Notes: generated by a model from the letters alone, not told the origin. DNA of 45,922 nucleotides from an uncultured Kiloniella sp. (GCF_937128705.1 NZ_CAKZMP010000119.1:1-45922); one strand, 5' to 3'. Positions 34,401 to 43,278 are shown, counted from the stretch's first letter. Numbers and translations are program-made.

Positions 34401-34530
34401 CCTGTGGCGGGGTAATGTCGGGGTATTCTGCAACAGGAATTGAATTAAGGGCGATAATACCTGCTAGGGAAATGACAATTGAGATGACTAGGGCAAACTT
34501 GGGGCGATTGATGAAAAGGGCTGAAAACAC
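31402..34530 (-). CDS. RND multidrug efflux pump, AcrB/HAE1 family
   Basis: The 1042-residue inner-membrane protein matches the hydrophobe/amphiphile efflux type. It has [17 protein letters not shown] near the N-terminus, [18 protein letters not shown], two large periplasmic loops, and the central [16 protein letters not shown] that holds the paired proton-relay aspartates. The second half repeats the fold and ends in a typical cytoplasmic tail. It exports drugs, bile-salt-like compounds or solvents by proton antiport, working with the membrane-fusion protein encoded just upstream and an outer-membrane channel that is not in this window. Substrates cannot be read. Confidence 0.96.
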   Translation of the reverse strand: MFSALFINRPKFALVISIVISLAGIIALNSIPVAEYPDITPPQVKVTTSYPGANATVVEQSVAAPIEAKVNGVDGMLYMSSTSSNDGSYDLTVTFAVGTDPDIAAVNVQNRVATANASLPAEVTRQGVITQKQSTSMLLVINMVSPDDTQDSLFLSNYASIYIQDSLARINGVGSVSQFGALDYGMRVWLNPDRLTAVGLTTKDVSEAIENQNIQATAGQLGAPPFEGTPQFQYTLQAKGRLTTVEEFENIVIRANQDGSFVRLKDVARIELGSQSYSSVSKLNNAPSAAIAVYQSPGANALDVADAIYTELDRLSESFPQGVEYKILYDTTNAVRASVQEVIETLLITFVLVVSVTFLFLSDWRSTLIPSLAIPVSLIGTFAVLYAVGFSANMITLFAIILAIGIVVDDSIVVVENVQRIMKETGKSAADSTKLAMKEVTGPVVATTLVLLAVFVPVSFMPGITGELYKQFSLTICVAVSLSSINALTLSPALCALLLKPDSGEPRGPLKLFANLVDRTRNGYSRVVALMIRRLAISLAVLGIFAGVTVYMFQTVPTGFIPMEDKGVFFVNVQLPDGASLERTNEVTAKVTDMLLEEEGVTDVISVSGFSLLSGAASNSSLLIPVLSDWAERTEFELKWFNILGRINGRLAGLASAESFAFPLPPIMGLGTGGGVEAQVQDYLGRTPQELASAVRSLVFAANQQPELASVFSTYSANIPQLFLEVDREKALVLGVKISDIFSTLQANLGSSYINDFNLYGKVYRVQIQAEAQFRNGLEDIDNLHVRNDNGDMIPLRTLIEIEPILGPLSVARYNQFKSASITGSPATGYSSGDAIAALERAAADALPDGYGIEWTGTSKQEQEAGGYIVIIFALALIFAYLFLVAQYESWSIPLSVITSVILAAFGALVPMALLPFLDNNLYAQIGMVMLIGLASKSAILIVEFAKVRREEGLSITEAALDAASLRFRAVMMTALSFILGVLPLIFASGAGAASRVAVGFVVFGGMVAATSIGLLFIPPLYVAFQSMREATNKKLWKTKES

Positions 34531-34532
34531 GA

Positions 34533-35642
34533 TCAGGCTCCTTCTTCAACCGGGTTGACAATCATGTCAGGTTTTACCTTTTGAATACCTTGGACGATGA
34601 TGCGTTCTCCTTTAAGGAGGCCGTCTTTTATGACCCAATTTGTTTCGACTTGTTCGCCCACTTGAACTCGGCGTATTTCCACTTTGTTGCTGCGGTCGAC
34701 AACCAGAGTAAAGTATCCTTGTTGATCTTTTTGAACGGATGCTTGGGGGACAACCAACTCACTTCGGGTTTCTTTACTGCGAACGTTCACGCTAACGAAT
34801 TGACCCGGTACCAGAATATGTTTGGGGTTGGGGAAAACTGCCCGGGTTGTGATCGAGTTTGTGCTTTGATTGACTTTAGTATTAATAAAATCAAATTTAC
34901 CTTCGCTCTCATAGGGTTTCCCGTCAGAGAGAACCAGCGATGGAATGACAGGGGGTTCGTTTGAAAGGCCCTTGCGACGTTCTTCGAGGATGAGCTTGTC
35001 GCTAACCGGAACCGTGACATAAATCGGGTCAAGGCTTGTAATAGTGGCAAGAGGTTCGCTATTGGAATTGACCAAATTGCCCACACTGTACCGAGATCGA
35101 CTTATTTGCCCATCCAGAGGGCTATGGATTTCGGTATAACTTAAATTTAATTCTGCTTTGCGAAGGGCTGCTTTTGCCTGCATCACTTCTGCGAGAGCCG
35201 AAGATTCACTCGCTTCTGACGTATCCAGAGAAGCTTCGGAGACAACTTTCTTTTTTCGAAGATCTTTTTTCCGTTTTAGATCTGATCGTGCGTTTTTCAA
35301 GGTCGCGTTTGCGCCGGCAAGATCAGCTTTGGCTTGTTCTACAGCGATTTGGTAAGGGGCTTTTTCCAAAACATAAAGCAAATCGCCTTGTTGGATATTT
35401 GCACCTTCTTTGAAATGTCGTTCTTCAACAAAGCCTTCGACACGTGCGCGCAAGTCAACGGTATTGACGGCCTCAACGCGACCGACAAATGTGAGTTCTG
35501 GCGTAACGTTCTGTTCTTGCACCGTGGTAACAATCACACTTGGCGGGGGAGAAGAATTATCTTGGGCCGTGGCTAACTGGGCACCAAACAGGATTGTTGA
35601 TGCAAAAAACAATGCAGGTGTTTTTGTGTGGGGAAACTTCAT
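34533..35642 (-). CDS. RND efflux periplasmic adaptor (AcrA family)
   Basis: The 369-residue protein has a signal sequence ([17 protein letters not shown]) without a lipobox Cys. It has the membrane-fusion domain pattern ([40 protein letters not shown]), a long alpha-helical hairpin (about 100-165, rich in A, K and E), lipoyl and beta-barrel segments ([20 protein letters not shown]) and the C-terminal [14 protein letters not shown] region. It links the RND pump to the outer-membrane channel. Its stop is 2 bp before the pump start, so they are one operon. Upstream lies a GC-rich palindrome that may be an operator. Confidence 0.94.
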   Translation of the reverse strand: MKFPHTKTPALFFASTILFGAQLATAQDNSSPPPSVIVTTVQEQNVTPELTFVGRVEAVNTVDLRARVEGFVEERHFKEGANIQQGDLLYVLEKAPYQIAVEQAKADLAGANATLKNARSDLKRKKDLRKKKVVSEASLDTSEASESSALAEVMQAKAALRKAELNLSYTEIHSPLDGQISRSRYSVGNLVNSNSEPLATITSLDPIYVTVPVSDKLILEERRKGLSNEPPVIPSLVLSDGKPYESEGKFDFINTKVNQSTNSITTRAVFPNPKHILVPGQFVSVNVRSKETRSELVVPQASVQKDQQGYFTLVVDRSNKVEIRRVQVGEQVETNWVIKDGLLKGERIIVQGIQKVKPDMIVNPVEEGA

Positions 35643-35731
35643 GGCGCGGTTCTCTTTTGATGTCCAGCAATTAGCGTTGGCAAGGAATGTGAGTTGTGGT
35701 GCAAGAAGTATGACTTAATAATTATTGTTCA

Positions 35732-35745
35732 ATACCCTGGGGTAT
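35732..35745. promoter_or_regulatory. Perfect ATACCC-TG-GGGTAT palindrome upstream of the RND operon
   Basis: ATACCC and GGGTAT are perfect inverted arms with a 2-bp centre, 90 bp upstream of the adaptor start. The shape resembles operators of the CsoR/FrmR/RcnR family (ATACCC-type arms around a short centre). No such regulator gene is in the window. The site could instead serve another regulator. Confidence 0.45.
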
Positions 35746-35842
35746 GTTTTGTTGTGTTTATATGGAATAATGTATTTAAGCGATATATAACCTAGCATTA
35801 ATGATAAAAAGATGTGAGAAAAAACGAATGGAGGCGTTTGAC

Positions 35843-35902
35843 ATGAAGACTCCATATTTTCTCTATGTTAGCGCTTGCCAAAGAGGGGAAAGAATACTAT
35901 AA
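35843..35902 (+). CDS. Possible leader ORF before rpmI (19 codons)
   Basis: GGAGG (35830-35834) precedes ATG 35843 by 8 nt, and the frame runs 19 codons (MKTPYFLYVSACQRGERIL) to TAA. It lies in the 340-bp region between the RND adaptor and rpmI. The frame overlaps TTGACA (35838-35843), so the bases might instead be part of a promoter. GGCAT and ATGCC arms follow (about 35921-35942), so the leader may fold. The peptide is not rich in Phe, unlike PheM. I rate it as a candidate only. Confidence 0.3.
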   Translation: MKTPYFLYVSACQRGERIL

Positions 35903-35982
35903 CCCCCGCCATTGTCGGGTGGCATGTGCCAAAGGGTATGCCTAGTCACTCTGAAAAAGAACTTTATTTATAAGGAAAGAAA

Positions 35983-36183
35983 ATGCCCAAACTTAAGACG
36001 AAATCTGGCGCGAAGAAACGCTTCCGCCTGACCGGAACTGGTAAAGTCGTTGCTGCTCAGGCAGGTAAACGTCACGGTATGCGCAAACGCTCACAAACAA
36101 TGATTCGTAACGCTCGCGGTACGACAACTCTTTGTGATTCTGATGCGCGTGTCATCAAACGTAATTTCCTAGTTAACGGTTAA
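35983..36183 (+). CDS. rpmI: 50S ribosomal protein L35
   Basis: The 66-residue basic protein matches bL35: [20 protein letters not shown], then [10 protein letters not shown] and VIKRNFL near the C-terminus. It is a large-subunit protein. AAGGA lies 9 nt before the ATG. rplT follows 17 bp later, the universal L35-L20 pair. The 340-bp upstream region holds a candidate leader ORF and a possible promoter. Confidence 0.97.
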   Translation: MPKLKTKSGAKKRFRLTGTGKVVAAQAGKRHGMRKRSQTMIRNARGTTTLCDSDARVIKRNFLVNG

Positions 36184-36200
36184 GGTTAAGGTAGTAGCAA

Positions 36201-36557
36201 ATGGCTCGTGTTAAACGGGGCGTGACATCACGTGCACGCCACAAAAAAGTTGTTAAACTTGCTAAAGGCTTCCGCGGCCGTGGCAAAAACGTATTCAGTG
36301 TAGCCGTACAGCGCCTTGAAAAAGGCTGGCAGTACGCATACCGGGATCGTCGTGTTAAGAAACGTACATTCCGTGGTCTGTGGATTCAGCGTATCAACGC
36401 TGGTGCCCGCTTGCACGGTGTTACGTACTCTCAGTTCATGAACGGTGTGAAGAAAGCTGAAATCGGTCTTGACCGTAAAGTGCTTGCTGATCTGGCTGTT
36501 CGTGAGCCAGCTGCATTTGCTGCTGTTGTTGAAAAGGCAAAAGCAGCTCTGGCTTAA
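36201..36557 (+). CDS. rplT: 50S ribosomal protein L20
   Basis: The 118-residue very basic protein matches bL20: [40 protein letters not shown], then [20 protein letters not shown] and [11 protein letters not shown]. It binds 23S rRNA early in large-subunit assembly and, in several bacteria, represses its own operon through the leader. It is followed by a strong terminator, so pheST here has a separate promoter. Confidence 0.97.
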   Translation: MARVKRGVTSRARHKKVVKLAKGFRGRGKNVFSVAVQRLEKGWQYAYRDRRVKKRTFRGLWIQRINAGARLHGVTYSQFMNGVKKAEIGLDRKVLADLAVREPAAFAAVVEKAKAALA

Positions 36558-36586
36558 CGCGCACTCGTTTTAGGCTTTATGACAGG

Positions 36587-36624
36587 GCAGCATCCGGTTT
36601 CGGGTGCTGCCTGTTTGTCTTTTA
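36587..36624 (+). terminator. Rho-independent terminator after rplT
   Basis: GGCAGCATCC (36587-36596) pairs with GGGTGCTGCC (36603-36612), one pair being T-G, and is followed by TGTTTGTCTTTT. It separates the L35-L20 unit from the lipoprotein and pheST. Confidence 0.85.
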
Positions 36625-36755
36625 GGGCCTGAACGTATCTGAAAAGACGACTGTATTCTGACTTTTTTATTATCAAAATGTTCTGACGATCAATTTGGGC
36701 AGAACCTGTCGATGGTATTTGAGTAACCTCTCGCTTGTAACCGGAACGACGTCCC

Positions 36756-37166
36756 GTGGTCTCCCTTTCGAAAATCTTCGTACCTATTATTTTGTGCTTG
36801 TCATTATTGTCTGGCTGTTTTGATGCTGGCGGGGCGACTGGTGTTAATTATTCTGAAGAAATTGATATCGTTCGCGATCATGTTGTGAATGGCCAAAGTA
36901 ATTCTGATTTAATCGGTGAATTGGCTGGGCGTCATGGTAAAGTCACTTGGCTGGCAGGACCATGGAATGATAAACAATCTGATCAACAAGTACTGGTCAG
37001 TGCGAGTATTCGGAAAAATCTGGATGATAGAGATCATGAGCTAACGCTTCTGTTCCGTTATGACCGCACGTCCCAAGACGTTATTTTGGATAAAGTTTTA
37101 CTTGATGGACAGGTCCAGAGTGTCGTGGGTGGTGCGGTTGCAATGCTGGCAATGAAGTTGGAATAA
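36756..37166 (+). CDS. Small putative lipoprotein, function unknown
   Basis: The 136-residue protein has a lipoprotein signal (MVSLSKIFVPIILCLSLLSGC) with the lipidated Cys at residue 21. The mature part is short and acidic, with HGKVTWLAGPW, then LTLLFRYDRTSQDVILDKVLLDG and a C-terminal hydrophobic helix. I do not recognise a family. It starts with GTG and has no strong Shine-Dalgarno. It sits between rplT and pheS, inside what is usually a pure translation operon, after a terminator; the pheS start follows 44 bp later. It may be a local insertion. Confidence 0.78.
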   Translation: MVSLSKIFVPIILCLSLLSGCFDAGGATGVNYSEEIDIVRDHVVNGQSNSDLIGELAGRHGKVTWLAGPWNDKQSDQQVLVSASIRKNLDDRDHELTLLFRYDRTSQDVILDKVLLDGQVQSVVGGAVAMLAMKLE

Positions 37167-37210
37167 CACAAGATTACTGATTGAGGATTTCCTCATGAAC
37201 GGGAAGTATA

Positions 37211-38281
37211 ATGGATAATCTGGAAGAACTTCGCAGTGATTTGCTGCAAAGAGTAGAAGCTGCCGCAGATCTGGATGCTTTGGATGCTGTGCGTGTTCAA
37301 GCACTGGGAAAGAAAGGTGAAATTACACAGCGTATGAAAACGCTGGGTAATCTGGCCCCTGAAGAACGCAAGGAAGCTGGGCAGGCCTTTAACCTGATTA
37401 AGCAAGCTGTTGCCGAAGCAATTGAGACGCGCAAGGCAAACCTACATGCCATCGCATTGGAAGCACGCCTTGCAGAAGAAAAGGTTGATGTCTCTCTGCC
37501 ACCACGTCCTGCGACAATCGGCAAAATGCATCCTATCAGCCAAACGCTGGAAGAGCTGGTTGCTATTTTTGGCGAGATGGGTTTTTCCGTGGCTGAAGGG
37601 CACCACATCGAAGATGATTTTCATAACTTCACTGCATTGAACATTCCGCCGGAACATCCTGCGCGTCAGGAGCTTGATACCTTCTATATGCCAGAGCGTG
37701 AAGACGGGACCCGATCCGTTCTACGGACCCACACTTCCCCTGTGCAAATTCGCGCGATGCAAAACACGACACCGCCTATCCGCATTATTGCGCCAGGCCG
37801 GACATTCCGTGCTGATCACGATGCCACACACTCCCCGATGTTCCATCAGGTTGAAGGGTTGGTTATTGATGAAAAAACAAACATGGGTCACCTTAAAGGC
37901 GTTCTTATTGAGTTCTGTCGCGCTTTCTTTGGCGTAAAAGATCTCCCTTTGCGCTTCCGTCCAAGTTATTTCCCGTTTACGGAGCCTTCAGCCGAAGTTG
38001 ACATCGGATGTTCCCGTTCTGGTGGGCAGCTGAAAATCGGCGCTGGTGAAGATTGGTTGGAAATCTTGGGCAGCGGTATGGTTCACCCAAAAGTTCTCGA
38101 GAACTGCGGCATTGATTCTTCCAAGTATCAAGGCTTTGCATTCGGTATCGGGATCGAACGTCTTGCCATGCTCAAATACGGTATTCCTGATTTGAGAACC
38201 TTCTATGAAACTGATCTACGCTGGATGAAACATTATGGCTTCTTGCCGATGGAAATGCCCAGCATGGTCCGTGGTCTGTAG
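37211..38281 (+). CDS. pheS: Phenylalanyl-tRNA synthetase alpha subunit
   Basis: The 356-residue protein has the N-terminal coiled-coil and the class II catalytic core. Visible motifs are FSVAEGHHIEDDFHNF, LRTHTSPVQIRAM, HQVEGLVIDEKTNMGHLKG and FGIGIERLAMLKYGI. It forms an alpha2-beta2 enzyme with PheT that charges tRNA-Phe. GGGAAG lies just before ATG 37211. A seven-codon ORF with its own GAGGA (ATG 37195) overlaps the start. Confidence 0.97.
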   Translation: MDNLEELRSDLLQRVEAAADLDALDAVRVQALGKKGEITQRMKTLGNLAPEERKEAGQAFNLIKQAVAEAIETRKANLHAIALEARLAEEKVDVSLPPRPATIGKMHPISQTLEELVAIFGEMGFSVAEGHHIEDDFHNFTALNIPPEHPARQELDTFYMPEREDGTRSVLRTHTSPVQIRAMQNTTPPIRIIAPGRTFRADHDATHSPMFHQVEGLVIDEKTNMGHLKGVLIEFCRAFFGVKDLPLRFRPSYFPFTEPSAEVDIGCSRSGGQLKIGAGEDWLEILGSGMVHPKVLENCGIDSSKYQGFAFGIGIERLAMLKYGIPDLRTFYETDLRWMKHYGFLPMEMPSMVRGL

Positions 38282-38295
38282 AGAGGTTTGGGAAA

Positions 38296-40704
38296 ATGAA
38301 ATTTACACTTAACTGGTTGAAAGATCACCTCGACACAGATGCTTCTTTGGAAGCCATTGTTGAAAAACTTTCTCTTATCGGTCTCGAAGTCGAAGGCGTT
38401 GAAAATAAAGCTGATGAACTCAAGGCTTTTAAAACTGCGAAGGTTATCGAAGCTGTTCAGCATCCCAACGCGGATCGCTTGAGAGTCTGTCAAGTACAGT
38501 CAGACGAAGGCATTAGTCAGGTTGTTTGCGGTGCACCGAATGCCCGAACGGGTATGGTTGGCGTGTTTGCACCTGTTGGATCATATGTCCCAGGCATCGA
38601 TCTTACCTTGAAGGCCGGCAACCTCCGTGGTGAAGATTCTAACGGTATGTTGGTTTCCGAACGCGAAATGGGATTGTCTGATGAACATGATGGCATCATT
38701 GATCTTCCCGAAGATACGGAAGTTGGTGTGCCGCTGGCTGAAATTCTTGGCCTTGATGATCCGATCATTGAAATTGCGATTACACCAAACCGGGGTGATT
38801 GCCTTGGTGTGCGTGGTGTCGCCCGTGATCTCGCTGCTGTCGGTATGGGGACGCTTAAACCACTGAAGCTTGAAACTATCGAAGGATCTTTTGATAGCGC
38901 GATTAAGTGGAAAGCTGATGCAGCTGTTGCTGATGATGTTCCCTATGTGGCTGGACGTTATTTCAAGAACCTGAAAAATGGCCCTAGCCCCAAGTGGTTG
39001 CAAGAAAGACTTCTGGCGCTCGGGTTACGCCCAATCTCAGCTTTGGTAGATATTACCAACTACGTTTCCTTTGATCTTGGCCGCCCCCTGCATGTTTTTG
39101 ATGCGGATAAAGTCAAAGGCGATCTGACCATGCGCTATGCTCAGAATGACGAAGAGTTTCTGGCGCTTGACGAAGAAACATACAAGCTGTCTGAGTCCAT
39201 GGTTGTGATCAGCGACGATAACGGTGTTCAGGGGCTTGGTGGTGTTATGGGCGGGCTTAATTCCGGCTGTAGTCATGAAACCACAAACATGTTTTTGGAA
39301 GTTGCTCTGTTTGATCCGACATCAATTGCGATTACCGGTCGTAAATCCGGTATTCTTTCTGATGCACGATATCGTTTTGAGCGCACTGTCGACAGCCAAT
39401 CTGCGGATTGGGGCGTGGATGTTGCTACACGGATGGTGCTTGATCTGTGTGGTGGTGAAGTCAGTAAGGTTACATCTGCGGGATCAATTCCATCAGAAAA
39501 ACGTGTTATTGAGCTGCGCCCAAATCGTATCAAAGATCTTTGTGGCGTTGCTGTTGAAAAAGACAAACAAATCGAAATCCTGTCCATTCTGGGGTTTGAC
39601 GTTACAGAAAAAGACGGTTTGATTTTGGCAACGGTGCCGAGCTGGCGTCCGGATGTGGAACTCGAAGCCTGTCTGGTGGAAGAGATTCTGCGTATCTATG
39701 GATATGAAAATATCCCCGAAACGCAAATGGAAATGCCAAGTTATCTGCCTCAGGGCGTGCTGACCTTGGCACAACGTCGCGTGTCTAACACGCGGTCAGC
39801 TCTTTGCTGGCGCGGGCTTGATGAAGCTGTAACCTTCTCATTCGTTTCTTATGCTCAGGCCGAGCTGTTTGGTGGTGTTCCCGATAGTCTGCGAGTTGCC
39901 AATCCGATCTCTACGGATCTGGATACTATGCGTCCTTCTATCCTGCCGACATTGCTTTCGGCAGCGGCACGTAACACTGACCGCGGATTTGCCGATAATG
40001 CACTCTTCGAAGTGGGACCTCAGTATCAGGACGACACAGCCAAAGGGCAGAAGCAGATGGCAACCGGATTGCGTTCCGGTAACGTGGCAGAACGTCATTG
40101 GGAAAGCCCAAGCCGCCCTGTTGATCTGTTTGATGCCAAGGGTGATGCGCTTGCTGCTTTGTCTGCTGCGGGTGCTCCGGTAGAAAACTTGCAGGTATTT
40201 ACATCAGCACCATCCTATTTCCATCCCGGACGTTCTGGCGTTCTTGGGTTGGGGCCAAAGAATGTACTGGCCGCGTTTGGTGAGCTTCATCCTCGTGTGT
40301 TGGAAGCGATGGATATCAAAGGCCCTGTTGTTGCTTTTGAAGTTTTCTTGGAAAACATTCCACAGCCAAAGATCAAAAAAGGTGAATCTGGCAAGATCAA
40401 ACCTGCGCTGGATCTTTCTCCGTTCCAGTCTGTTGATCGTGATTTTGCTTTCTTGGTTGATGATAGCGTCGAGGCCGGAAAACTTATCCGTGCTGTTAAG
40501 GGTGCCGATAAAAACCTGATCACGGATGTCGTCCTTTTTGACGTCTATAAAGGTAAAGGTGTTGAAGACGGGAAGAAATCACTGGCGATTACAGTGACGT
40601 TGCAGCCTCGGGACAAAACCCTGACGGATGAGGAAATTGACGCAGTTTCCCAGAAGGTTATCGCACAGGCCATGAAGGCAACTGGCGGTACACTTCGAAG
40701 TTAA
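38296..40704 (+). CDS. pheT: Phenylalanyl-tRNA synthetase beta subunit
   Basis: The 802-residue protein has the full PheT architecture: MKFTLNWLKDHLDTDA, the EMAP-type tRNA-binding OB domain (VIEAVQHPNADRLRVCQV), the B3/4 editing domain, B5, a catalytic-like core, and the C-terminal FDX-ACB anticodon domain. With PheS it forms the tetramer that charges tRNA-Phe and edits Tyr-tRNA-Phe. It starts 14 bp after pheS, with GAGAGG upstream, and is followed by a terminator. Confidence 0.97.
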   Translation: MKFTLNWLKDHLDTDASLEAIVEKLSLIGLEVEGVENKADELKAFKTAKVIEAVQHPNADRLRVCQVQSDEGISQVVCGAPNARTGMVGVFAPVGSYVPGIDLTLKAGNLRGEDSNGMLVSEREMGLSDEHDGIIDLPEDTEVGVPLAEILGLDDPIIEIAITPNRGDCLGVRGVARDLAAVGMGTLKPLKLETIEGSFDSAIKWKADAAVADDVPYVAGRYFKNLKNGPSPKWLQERLLALGLRPISALVDITNYVSFDLGRPLHVFDADKVKGDLTMRYAQNDEEFLALDEETYKLSESMVVISDDNGVQGLGGVMGGLNSGCSHETTNMFLEVALFDPTSIAITGRKSGILSDARYRFERTVDSQSADWGVDVATRMVLDLCGGEVSKVTSAGSIPSEKRVIELRPNRIKDLCGVAVEKDKQIEILSILGFDVTEKDGLILATVPSWRPDVELEACLVEEILRIYGYENIPETQMEMPSYLPQGVLTLAQRRVSNTRSALCWRGLDEAVTFSFVSYAQAELFGGVPDSLRVANPISTDLDTMRPSILPTLLSAAARNTDRGFADNALFEVGPQYQDDTAKGQKQMATGLRSGNVAERHWESPSRPVDLFDAKGDALAALSAAGAPVENLQVFTSAPSYFHPGRSGVLGLGPKNVLAAFGELHPRVLEAMDIKGPVVAFEVFLENIPQPKIKKGESGKIKPALDLSPFQSVDRDFAFLVDDSVEAGKLIRAVKGADKNLITDVVLFDVYKGKGVEDGKKSLAITVTLQPRDKTLTDEEIDAVSQKVIAQAMKATGGTLRS

Positions 40705-40742
40705 GATCAGTAAAAATATACGAAGGAAAAGCCCGATAGAAT

Positions 40743-40782
40743 GCCCGGTAGATACCGTGAGTTTTTGCCGGGCTTTTCTTTT
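40743..40782 (+). terminator. Rho-independent terminator of pheST
   Basis: GCCCGG (40743-40748) and CCGGGC (40768-40773) form the stem across a 19-nt loop, followed by TTTTCTTTT. Confidence 0.75.
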
Positions 40783-40948
40783 GCCAAAGACTTCTCGTTA
40801 TCCTGATCTCGATTATGTGAAATGCTGTTTGCTGATATTATCTTAGATTTGTGCTAAGTTAATCTAGCAGGGGGAGTGGCGTGTTTTAACGTCACCAAAA
40901 GTTCATCCGATAAGAAGTTGATCTTGGGGGATACCTTAGGAGGCACTT

Positions 40949-41596
40949 ATGTCAGAACTTACCTTGGAAAAGGGCAAAACCATTCAAATGACTGTGCGTG
41001 AAGCCGTCGGGGTTTTTCATAGTGCTGCTGAGCTTGAAGCAGCTGTTGACGAACTCCAGAACGCAGGGTTCGATCGATCTGAAATCAGCCTTCTCGCCAG
41101 CGAGGACGCGGTGGCTGAAAAGTTGGGGCATCGCTACCATTCCGTTGTTGAGTTGGAAGACGATGTGAATGTCCCCCGTACGGCATATGTCGAACATGAT
41201 TCGATTGTCGAAGGAAAAACAACGCTTATTGGTGGTTTGGCTTATATCGGTGCGATTGTGGCAGCCGCACCAATAGTTGCATCGGGTGGGTCACTTGCCG
41301 TTGCAATTATGGGCGCTGTATTAGCTGGCGGATCTGCGGGTATTTTTGGTTCTTTTGTTGCAGAGTGGATTGGTCATAAACACGCACAATCAATTGAGAG
41401 CCAGCTCCAGCGAGGCGGTTTATTGTTGTGGGTTACTTTGCGGGATGAAGGGCAAGAGCAAAAAGCATTGGATATCTTGAACAAACTTGAAGCTGATGAT
41501 GTCCATTGCCACGATATTCCCGTTTCTGATGATCCGGCGATCAATCCTGTGCAGGGAACACGAATTGATCCCTTTTTGCCCGGTGCCTCTATATAG
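40949..41596 (+). CDS. YflT/general-stress-like protein with a hydrophobic centre
   Basis: The 215-residue protein begins with an alpha/beta segment (EAVGVFHSAAELEAAVDELQNAGFDRSEISLLA) that resembles the YflT/GSP17M fold. A glycine- and alanine-rich hydrophobic stretch (about 92-140, including IGAIVAAAPIVASGG and VAIMGAVLAGGSAGIFGSF) follows, probably two membrane segments, and a second alpha/beta part closes it (RGGLLLWVTLRDEGQEQKAL). The stress-protein assignment is by resemblance. AGGAGG lies 9 nt before the ATG, so expression is probably strong. It stands alone. Confidence 0.75.
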   Translation: MSELTLEKGKTIQMTVREAVGVFHSAAELEAAVDELQNAGFDRSEISLLASEDAVAEKLGHRYHSVVELEDDVNVPRTAYVEHDSIVEGKTTLIGGLAYIGAIVAAAPIVASGGSLAVAIMGAVLAGGSAGIFGSFVAEWIGHKHAQSIESQLQRGGLLLWVTLRDEGQEQKALDILNKLEADDVHCHDIPVSDDPAINPVQGTRIDPFLPGASI

Positions 41597-41861
41597 AACG
41601 GTTTAAAAGCGAATATGTCATTGTATGCAGTATTCATAGGGCATTCAGTATACATAGACTTTTGCGTTCAAGGCCTATTAGTTCCGGACAATGAATATCC
41701 TTGCAAGATGCAGAGGGTACCTTTTTCCCAGAGGTAAAATTGTAAGGGTAAAAAGTTCTGATTTTTGCCCTAGATACTATTTTGCCATTGAAAAATAACA
41801 ATAAAATTTATGGCCTGTTTTTTGCTTCATAAAGCTAAAGAGTTTTATGAGGTGGGAAAAC

Positions 41862-42590
41862 GTGAGCGTTAATCTGGATGTTGTTTCTCTGAGTACTGGC
41901 GTCGGGCATGGGTTGCCAAGTCCTGTTGCCCCGGTACCGAGTGAAGAACGTGTAACTTCTGGTAATAAGGCCAAGCAAGAAGAAAACAGCAGCTCGGCAG
42001 CTTATGAAATTACCTTGTCGGATGAAGCTAAAGAGCTTTTGGCACGGATGGAAGGCTCTGTTCGCCAAGTCGGTGATGTCCGTTTTGAAGATCTTTCCGC
42101 CGCAGAACAAAGCCGTATCCGTGATTTGGAAAAACAACTCTCGGAAATATTTGGTCAACAGCCCAGTAAAAAGTTAAGTCCGGATGAGAAAGAGCAGATT
42201 ACTGTTCTGCGGCAACGGATCGGCGATGTTTTGGGCTTTGCCCCGACATCCGTCGATCCCATGCATCATAACCTGGTTCAGCGTTTAGAGGATGAGGCAG
42301 ACCGTATGCTCTCAAACCCTCAGAAAGTCATGAGCGAAACCGAAGAACGGCAACTGGCGGTGGTTTTCTCTCATCTTGAAAGTCTTCAAGGGGTTTCATC
42401 TGTTAGCTATCAGGTGCCGCCTGAACTGTCGGAGCACGTGAATGCCTTGCAGGGGCAGATTGATCAAATATCGGGTGTTGCAGACATCCAGATGCCAGGC
42501 ACGAGTGATATGAAACAGGCAACCCAGATTTTTCAGGATTTAGCGGGTATTTATGATGGCGCTTTCAAACGTATAATGAAGGTAAACTAA
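41862..42590 (+). CDS. Hypothetical helical protein (242 residues)
   Basis: I do not recognise this family. The first 50 residues are low-complexity (S, P, E, N). The rest is helical and acidic with many Gln and Glu, for example LSDEAKELLARMEGSV, LSAAEQSRIRDLEKQLSEIFG and LSPDEKEQITVLRQRIG. There is no signal peptide, membrane segment or enzyme motif. GTG 41862 is preferred because GAGGTGG sits 6-12 bases upstream; ATG 41847 is in frame and possible. The stop overlaps the convergent nucleotidyltransferase by 4 bp. It could be a scaffold or secreted helper; nothing nearby decides it. Confidence 0.7.
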   Translation: MSVNLDVVSLSTGVGHGLPSPVAPVPSEERVTSGNKAKQEENSSSAAYEITLSDEAKELLARMEGSVRQVGDVRFEDLSAAEQSRIRDLEKQLSEIFGQQPSKKLSPDEKEQITVLRQRIGDVLGFAPTSVDPMHHNLVQRLEDEADRMLSNPQKVMSETEERQLAVVFSHLESLQGVSSVSYQVPPELSEHVNALQGQIDQISGVADIQMPGTSDMKQATQIFQDLAGIYDGAFKRIMKVN

Positions 42591-43156
42591 ATCACGATTT
42601 CCAAATTTCTCCAACGATCCTGCCATCGTTTTTTATCCTGTCGAACTTTAAACTCGAAGAGCTTGTGTTCTTTGAAATACGGGCAAGGGCGCACCTTTTG
42701 TTGATAGAGATCATCTAGACCAAAGGGATGCATAATCTCTATATCATTCTTGGGTGTCAGCCTGACCGCGATCGCGGTAACTGTTTCGGGCCAATGCTGT
42801 AGGGCGTCATGACAGTCCTGATAAGGGCGGTCTCGGTTAACCTGATGCATTCTGGCTTGGTTTTTTACGGACCAATTACCGAAAAGGGATTCCATTTCTG
42901 GCGCTATTGATCGCAGTTTTTCTTCATACGTATGTTCTGTTTTTTGTCGGGTGTCTTTTGGATCAAAATAGATAACATCAATGTCACTTTTAACTGGGGG
43001 AATCTGAATGTTATTCAAGTGATCCCAAAAGGAATTGCGTATTAAGCCTGCGGCGATCCAGCAATCGGGCAAATCAAGATCTTTGACAACAGCCATACAG
43101 TCTATAAGCGGCTTCGAAGAGTGTAAAAAATTCCTAAGGCGTGCGGCGTTGGACAC
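42587..43156 (-). CDS. Nucleotidyltransferase-fold protein (DUF925/NTP_transf_6 type)
   Basis: The 189-residue protein has an AAGLIRN helix (35-41) followed by SDIDVIYFD (57-65), the G-[x]-D-x-D arrangement of the nucleotidyltransferase fold, and a C-terminal HPFGLDDLYQQKVRPCPYF segment typical of DUF925 proteins. The substrate is unknown. The start is GTG 43156 with no strong Shine-Dalgarno; the frame is open further upstream without any ATG, GTG or TTG. It lies 122 bp after the HerA-like gene on the same strand, so co-transcription is possible. Confidence 0.85.
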   Translation of the reverse strand: MSNAARLRNFLHSSKPLIDCMAVVKDLDLPDCWIAAGLIRNSFWDHLNNIQIPPVKSDIDVIYFDPKDTRQKTEHTYEEKLRSIAPEMESLFGNWSVKNQARMHQVNRDRPYQDCHDALQHWPETVTAIAVRLTPKNDIEIMHPFGLDDLYQQKVRPCPYFKEHKLFEFKVRQDKKRWQDRWRNLEIVI

Positions 43157-43278
43157 AAGGGCCCCTTGGTTGTTTTCTTTTGCACTTATCTCAACAAGAA
43201 GTGATCCTGCGATTTCAGAGTTAGGGATAACAGTCCGAATTCAGGTTTTCGTCAAGGTGGCTTGAGGTAAGTTCTTGA

